Source of the DNA: Alphaproteobacteria bacterium
GTDB taxonomy: Bacteria; Pseudomonadota; Alphaproteobacteria; Rhizobiales; JAJFHC01
NCBI GenBank assembly: GCA_021775805.1
Contig: JAJFHD010000087.1
Coordinates: 47,155 to 111,154 of the forward strand
Direction: 5' to 3'
DNA: 64,000 nucleotides
Shown here piece by piece: positions 59,994 to 64,000 of the stretch. Below the pieces are notes generated by a model. That model ran no database searches, was not told where the DNA came from, and was given only the letters and a program-made list of their open reading frames with translations. Each line of letters begins with the position of its first letter. Positions within the stretch are counted from its first letter, which is position 1. The translations under genes and the position numbers were made by a program.

Positions 59994-61364
59994 CTACACA
60001 ACACCATATGCGAGCATTGCATCGGCGACTTTGACGAAGCCCGCAATATTTGCGCCTTTCAGGTAGTTGACATATCCGTCGTCTTCTCGACCGTACTGGA
60101 CGCACTTGTCGTGAATTCCTTTCATGGTTTCGCTCAGCAACCGCTGCAGTTCGTCCTCGCTCCAATGTATGCGTGCACTGTTCTGGCTCATTTCGAGTCC
60201 GGAAACGGCAACCCCTCCGGCATTCGCGGCCTTGCTCGGGGCAAACAGAATCTTAGCGTCGATAAAGGCGTGGATGCCGTCCTGCTCGGTTGGCATGTTG
60301 GCGCCCTCTGAAACGCCGGTGCAACCGTTCTTGAGCAGGGTCTTGGCCTCATCGACGGAGATCTCGTTCTGGGTGGCACAGGGAAAGGCCAAGTCACAGG
60401 GGACTTCCCAGGGGCGTTTCCCTGCGTGAAAGGTTGCGCCCTTGAACTCATCGACGTATTCCGAGATCCTGCCTCTCTTGACGTTTTTGAGATTGACGAC
60501 CCAGGCGAGCTTTTCCGCGTCGATCCCGTCGGGATCGTGGATGTAACCGCCTGAATCCGACAAGGTGACAGCCTTGCCTCCCAGGTGGTTGATTTTCTCA
60601 ACCGCATAGGTCGCAACGTTGCCCGAGCCAGAGACCAGACAGGTCTTGCCTTCGAAGGTATCGTTCCGCGACGCAAGCATGTTCTCCATCATATAGACGG
60701 CGCCATAACCGGTCGCCTCGGTGCGAATCAGGCTGCCGCCATATTCCAGTCCCTTGCCGGTGAGAACGCCCACATACTGGTGGGTGAGGTTCTTGTACTG
60801 GCCAAACAGATAGCCGATTTCGCGCGCACCGACGCCAATATCGCCCGCGGGTACGTCGAGATTTGGACCGATGTGATGGTGCAGTTCGTTCATGAACGCC
60901 TGGCAGAACCGCATGACCTCGTTGTCCGATTTGCCCTTGGGATTGAAGTCGGCGCCGCCCTTGCCGCCGCCCAGGGGCAGGCCGGTCAGGGAATTCTTGA
61001 AAGTCTGCTCGAACGCCAGAAATTTCAGGACGCTGAGCGTGACGCTGGGATGAAAACGCAGGCCGCCTTTGTAGGGGCCGATAGCATTGTTGTTCTGGAT
61101 GCGGTAACCGCGGTTGACACGGATGTTACCCTCGTCGTCCTCCCAGCAAACGCGAAATATGATAACCCGGTCGGGCTCCGCCATGCGTTCGAGAATCTGT
61201 TTTTCGTGATAACGGGGTTTGTCGGCGATGTAAGGAAAGACGCTTTGAATGACTTCGTAAACGGCCTGATGAAACTCGGTTTCACCCGGGTTCCGGCGTT
61301 TCAGCCCTTCCATGAATCGATTCTGATATTCCTCGACCTTTTCAGCCGGCACGATCTTCGACAT
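59994..61364 (-). CDS. gdhA: NADP-type glutamate dehydrogenase
   Basis: 456 residues; ATG 61364 with GGGGGGCGGG upstream. Full-length hexameric GDH: the substrate Lys region GPYKGGLRFHPSVTLSVLKF near 91-110, LPLGGGKGGADFNPKGKSD near 127-145 with catalytic Lys, PAGDIGVGAREIGYLFGQYK with the catalytic Asp, and the Rossmann motif CLVSGSGNVATYAVEKI. It interconverts 2-oxoglutarate plus ammonia and glutamate; the size and bacterial subgroup favour NADP and assimilation. Monocistronic, downstream of an intrinsic terminator belonging to the porin-like gene. Confidence 0.96.
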   Translation of the reverse strand: MSKIVPAEKVEEYQNRFMEGLKRRNPGETEFHQAVYEVIQSVFPYIADKPRYHEKQILERMAEPDRVIIFRVCWEDDEGNIRVNRGYRIQNNNAIGPYKGGLRFHPSVTLSVLKFLAFEQTFKNSLTGLPLGGGKGGADFNPKGKSDNEVMRFCQAFMNELHHHIGPNLDVPAGDIGVGAREIGYLFGQYKNLTHQYVGVLTGKGLEYGGSLIRTEATGYGAVYMMENMLASRNDTFEGKTCLVSGSGNVATYAVEKINHLGGKAVTLSDSGGYIHDPDGIDAEKLAWVVNLKNVKRGRISEYVDEFKGATFHAGKRPWEVPCDLAFPCATQNEISVDEAKTLLKNGCTGVSEGANMPTEQDGIHAFIDAKILFAPSKAANAGGVAVSGLEMSQNSARIHWSEDELQRLLSETMKGIHDKCVQYGREDDGYVNYLKGANIAGFVKVADAMLAYGVV

Positions 61365-61458
61365 AGGACCCGCCCCCCAAGTTGCGTGTTTTTATGTTGC
61401 GACGAACGTTAGCCTAACACTGTTTCCGGCGCTGCGGTCACACAATAATTGGCCAAAA

Positions 61459-61494
61459 GCAAAACACCAACGGCGTTAACCGTTGGTGTTTTGC
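61459..61494 (-). terminator. Intrinsic terminator of the outer-membrane protein gene
   Basis: A 15-bp perfect stem (61459-61473 with 61480-61494) around a 6-nt loop; arms read GCAAAACACCAACGG and its complement. On the minus strand it lies 72 nt after the stop of the gene at 61567 and is followed by TTTTGG. It separates that gene from gdhA. Confidence 0.85.
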
Positions 61495-61566
61495 TGTCCA
61501 AAGTCTGAAGCAGTCGGTGAGGACGCTTTCCAGATGATTTCCATGAGCCGGTTCGGGGCAGTTACC

Positions 61567-63729
61567 CTAGAGAACGAACAGGATCTCCGCGCGACCGCCT
61601 GAACCGTCCTGGCGTTCTGAGTTGAGGGTGTAAAATCCTTCCAACTGTAGCTGAACATGCTGTCCGACTGCCTGCTGAAGCTGGAAGCCGAAGCCGAGGG
61701 TGTCGAAACTTTCCCCTTCGAGATCATGTCTACCGGCGATTTCAAGCACCAGATTACGACGATGATCGTCCCAGAATGCCTGGTACCCTATCGCCCCGCC
61801 AATAACATCATCAGGAATAAACGGATTGATTTCCGCGCCATACAAACTCAGACTTGCCGATGCAAACAGAATGCCCGTGTTGGCCAGCGGTCCGCCGACG
61901 ATGGCTTCGCGTCCTGCTTGCGTGAAGTTACCCAATCCAAGGAAAGAGTTGAAGTACACGATGTCGCTTGAACCGTGTACGGTCTTTGAAATCTCCGAAG
62001 TGAACAACACACCGGTGCCGAGACGGCTGCTGTTGCGGTCTCTGTCTTTGGTCACAGCGTAGGAGGCATTGACGCGGAATGCGGTGCTGATGCCACCCAA
62101 TTCCGGGATACGCTGTATCGACGAGAGGCCGGCATAGAGACCATCGCCAGAGACTTCGCCGTCCTTGATGTAGATCAGATCAAGATTGACCGTGCTTCTA
62201 TGCATGTCTGCTGCGGTGAACAGACCGAAAAATTCCTCGTCACCAGATTTGCCATCGTTGCGATCTGTACGGTTCCAGCCATACATACCGGAAACCCTGA
62301 AATTGGACGTGCCGGGGACAGGGATGTTGTTACGGATGAGGCCGACGGCATCGATGGTATCGTTGATCAGGATGCCTTCCTGGATAACCAGCGGCTGCCG
62401 GCCGACCGTGAATCCAAAGTCCAGCGGTATGATACCTTCCTTATCAAAGACCGGGAACAGACTTCCCAGGTCACCTTCGAAGAAGAGGGTTTCCAGTCCG
62501 AGCCGGTAATCGATGTCGAGGCCCTCTTCACGACCGGAGATGGTGTATTTCGTGAAGTCCGAAAAGCGGTTCTTGTCGACGGGGCGCAATCCCAGCAAAA
62601 CCTTTTCCGTACCGGTCAACTGAAGGTTGAAGAACGCGTCCAGTCTCGTGGCAATTTCAGTTTCACGTTGACTGTTCGGCGAGCCGTTGTTGAACGACTG
62701 GACGGCCGTCCGGCTGATCAGGTATCCCCAGAGCCTGGGCTGCCATATCGCGCCGATAAGAGGCACTTCGAAGCCTTCATCGAGGTTGCCGGTGTCGAGA
62801 AAGCCGTCGCCGGCTTCAATGAGGAGTTGAGGGCGGTCCGGGAGCGTGTTCAGACCTTTCTTCGCGGCTTCTTCATCCGAAAAGTTGGTCTGAAACGGAA
62901 CATACTCGTCCTTGAGTTTGTTTATGCCGACCCTGTGTCCAATCGGCCAGAAAGAGCTGTACCAAGCGTCACCTGCGCCATCGTCTTCGTTGTCCCCAGC
63001 ATATGATGCAACCGGGGTGATCGTTACGTCTGACGCAGGATCCACCATTGAATTGGAAGAGGCCCGTGCGTTTTGCGTTGATATCTTACCGGTGTAGACA
63101 GACTTGTCTGCAACTTCGTATGGAGAGCTTTCCGACGGTTTGAAAACCATCAGTTTGCCGTCTGCCGATGGAACGGCTGTATTCTGGTAGGCGTTGTAAA
63201 GGGCGGTGCCGGGTTCGATCAACGTTCTACGTACAGGCGGGAGTTCGTCCGCCGGTTTAAAGGCAATCAACTTTCCGGTGTTACTGCGAACCGCGGTCTG
63301 GCGATAGGCATCGTAGAGCGGGGCCCCGGGCTCGATTGAACTCGTCGTCTTGACCGGCGCCTGGCCTGCAGCCTGGGTTGCCTGGCGGGCGCTTTCCGCA
63401 ACCGGCTTGAACGCCACCAGCTTTCCGTCGTCATTGCGTACGGCCGTCAGGCGATAGGCTTCGTAGAGCGGTGCGCCTGGTTCAATCGAAGATCCGGTCT
63501 CCAGTTGTGAATCTTTCGCAGCTTTGAAGGTAATCAGTTGACCGTCTTTGTCACGGGCCGCTGTTTGCATATAAGCTTTGAACAGCGGTGCCCCCGGCAT
63601 TTCAATCGATTCGTACCACTTTTCACTACCACCGCCGGCAACGGACGGGCCGGACAGCGCCAAACTCACGACAACACACCCGGCTGAAGCGAGAAACTTT
63701 GCTTTTAGATTAAGTGTGCATTTTGTCAT
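61567..63729 (-). CDS. Outer-membrane beta-barrel protein with four N-terminal repeats
   Basis: 720 residues. Signal peptide (KFLASAGCVVVSLALSGPSVA), then four copies of a roughly 29-residue unit with consensus IEPGAPLYxAYRxTAV and GKLxAFKP (residues 41-69, 81-109, 131-159, 170-198), then a Gly/Asp/Asn-rich C-terminal region of alternating strands (about 250-720) ending RAEILFVL. The strand-rich half looks like an outer-membrane channel of the alginate-export/DUF1302-like kind. I do not recognise the repeat, which may be a periplasmic binding element. No operon partner; a strong terminator follows. Confidence 0.7.
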   Translation of the reverse strand: MTKCTLNLKAKFLASAGCVVVSLALSGPSVAGGGSEKWYESIEMPGAPLFKAYMQTAARDKDGQLITFKAAKDSQLETGSSIEPGAPLYEAYRLTAVRNDDGKLVAFKPVAESARQATQAAGQAPVKTTSSIEPGAPLYDAYRQTAVRSNTGKLIAFKPADELPPVRRTLIEPGTALYNAYQNTAVPSADGKLMVFKPSESSPYEVADKSVYTGKISTQNARASSNSMVDPASDVTITPVASYAGDNEDDGAGDAWYSSFWPIGHRVGINKLKDEYVPFQTNFSDEEAAKKGLNTLPDRPQLLIEAGDGFLDTGNLDEGFEVPLIGAIWQPRLWGYLISRTAVQSFNNGSPNSQRETEIATRLDAFFNLQLTGTEKVLLGLRPVDKNRFSDFTKYTISGREEGLDIDYRLGLETLFFEGDLGSLFPVFDKEGIIPLDFGFTVGRQPLVIQEGILINDTIDAVGLIRNNIPVPGTSNFRVSGMYGWNRTDRNDGKSGDEEFFGLFTAADMHRSTVNLDLIYIKDGEVSGDGLYAGLSSIQRIPELGGISTAFRVNASYAVTKDRDRNSSRLGTGVLFTSEISKTVHGSSDIVYFNSFLGLGNFTQAGREAIVGGPLANTGILFASASLSLYGAEINPFIPDDVIGGAIGYQAFWDDHRRNLVLEIAGRHDLEGESFDTLGFGFQLQQAVGQHVQLQLEGFYTLNSERQDGSGGRAEILFVL
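63136..63609 (-). repeat. Four diverged protein repeats in the outer-membrane protein
   Basis: Four copies, spaced 39-50 residues apart, of a unit with invariant P-G-x-x-L, A-Y and G-K/Q-L...F-K. Copies two and three are most alike (SIEPGAPLY then AYRxTAVR); copies one and four have diverged more (SIEMPGAPLF, LIEPGTALY). Spacers differ in length and sequence, so this is an old duplication rather than DNA slippage. Confidence 0.9.
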
Positions 63730-63789
63730 TGATCGGAACTCAAATTTTGATTTGTTGACTTATGGTGCGTGCGGTCGTCTGCGTTGGCA

Positions 63790-64000
63790 CTAATTGCGGT
63801 CATCATCGGACAACGTGATTGTCGAGCGGTTCGTCTCAGGTTTCGACTGATGGCTGACACCGCTCGGCGTGGCGGCGATGCCGGTGTCGAAGCGGACTTT
63901 CTTGTGCCACAGGGTCTGGGTGCCGGCGATCACCGCCTCGCCCACCTGGCGCGGCGTCATGAAGTAGTCGAAGCCCACATCCTGCATGGCCGTGATCAGG
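63790..64000 (-). CDS. 3' end of an unidentified protein-coding gene
   Basis: A minus frame is open from the right edge to its stop at 63790, giving the last 69-70 residues of a protein that continues beyond the window. It contains LITAMQDVGFDYFMTPRQVG, EAVIAGTQTLWHKKVRFDTG and a polar tail ending SDDDRN. The first 40 residues look like a folded domain end, the tail disordered. I cannot assign a family. An ATG at 63987 is internal to the longer frame, not a start. Confidence 0.55.
   Translation of the reverse strand, partial: LITAMQDVGFDYFMTPRQVGEAVIAGTQTLWHKKVRFDTGIAATPSGVSHQSKPETNRSTITLSDDDRN

Overview
The window reads as chromosomal DNA of a GC-rich (roughly 60%) alphaproteobacterium. The inference rests on codon use, tightly overlapping ATGA/GTGA gene junctions and the gene families present (TcuA-like and MttB-like catabolic genes, RibA with an N-terminal extension, Lrp/GntR regulators). 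I see no rRNA, tRNA, CRISPR array, insertion sequence or phage gene. Both ends cut through a gene.

Layout. (1) 1-5.2 kb: an Lrp-type regulator divergent from a 2,3-diaminopropionate ammonia-lyase, a second PLP lyase and (S)-ureidoglycine aminohydrolase (amino-acid/ureide nitrogen release), then an ArsR regulator with an AHSA1/SRPBCC protein and a decayed small membrane-protein gene. (2) 5.7-8.7 kb: a CocE-type hydrolase and a metallo-beta-lactamase-fold hydrolase. (3) 8.8-17.7 kb: an unusual biosynthetic locus combining GTP cyclohydrolase II, a RibD-type reductase, a catalytically altered pterin-synthase homologue, a non-zinc MDR dehydrogenase, a glycosyltransferase, a methyltransferase, two lipid-type membrane proteins, an EEP phosphatase/nuclease and, nearby, a creatininase-family amidohydrolase. 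(4) 17.9-30.2 kb: YceI, then an exopolysaccharide locus (initiating transferase, WecG/TagA transferase, Wzz/BY-kinase-like protein, Wzy-like polymerase, unknown membrane protein, GT4, flippase, sulfatase-fold transferase). (5) 30.2-43.7 kb: two divergent catabolic operons around a GntR-type operator, probably for an N-methylated compound.

(6) 43.8-59.4 kb is the most striking region. A plus-strand operon encodes a tiny membrane subunit, a CuA subunit II, a heme-copper subunit I, heme O synthase, a SCO protein, a cytochrome b/ferredoxin/MvhD fusion, an unknown anchored protein and a hemerythrin. Subunit I keeps all six metal-binding histidines but has Gln where oxygen reductases carry the cross-linked Tyr, so it looks like a nitric oxide reductase of the non-canonical NorSY/eNOR kind rather than an oxidase. 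A convergent minus-strand operon encodes a membrane-anchored NAD(P)H:2Fe-2S flavoreductase, a tetraheme c554-like cytochrome, a cyclic-nucleotide-binding protein fused to four [4Fe-4S] clusters, a b-type cytochrome and a membrane-anchored decaheme cytochrome with an acidic heptad-repeat linker and a duplicated Cys-rich N-terminal module. Together they look like an undescribed electron-transfer system linking reduced nicotinamide or ferredoxin to periplasmic haem proteins, possibly for NO or other nitrogen-oxide chemistry.

(7) 60-64 kb: glutamate dehydrogenase, a strong intrinsic terminator, a repeat-bearing outer-membrane beta-barrel protein and the 3' end of an unidentified gene. All functional statements come from motifs read by eye; no database search was possible.
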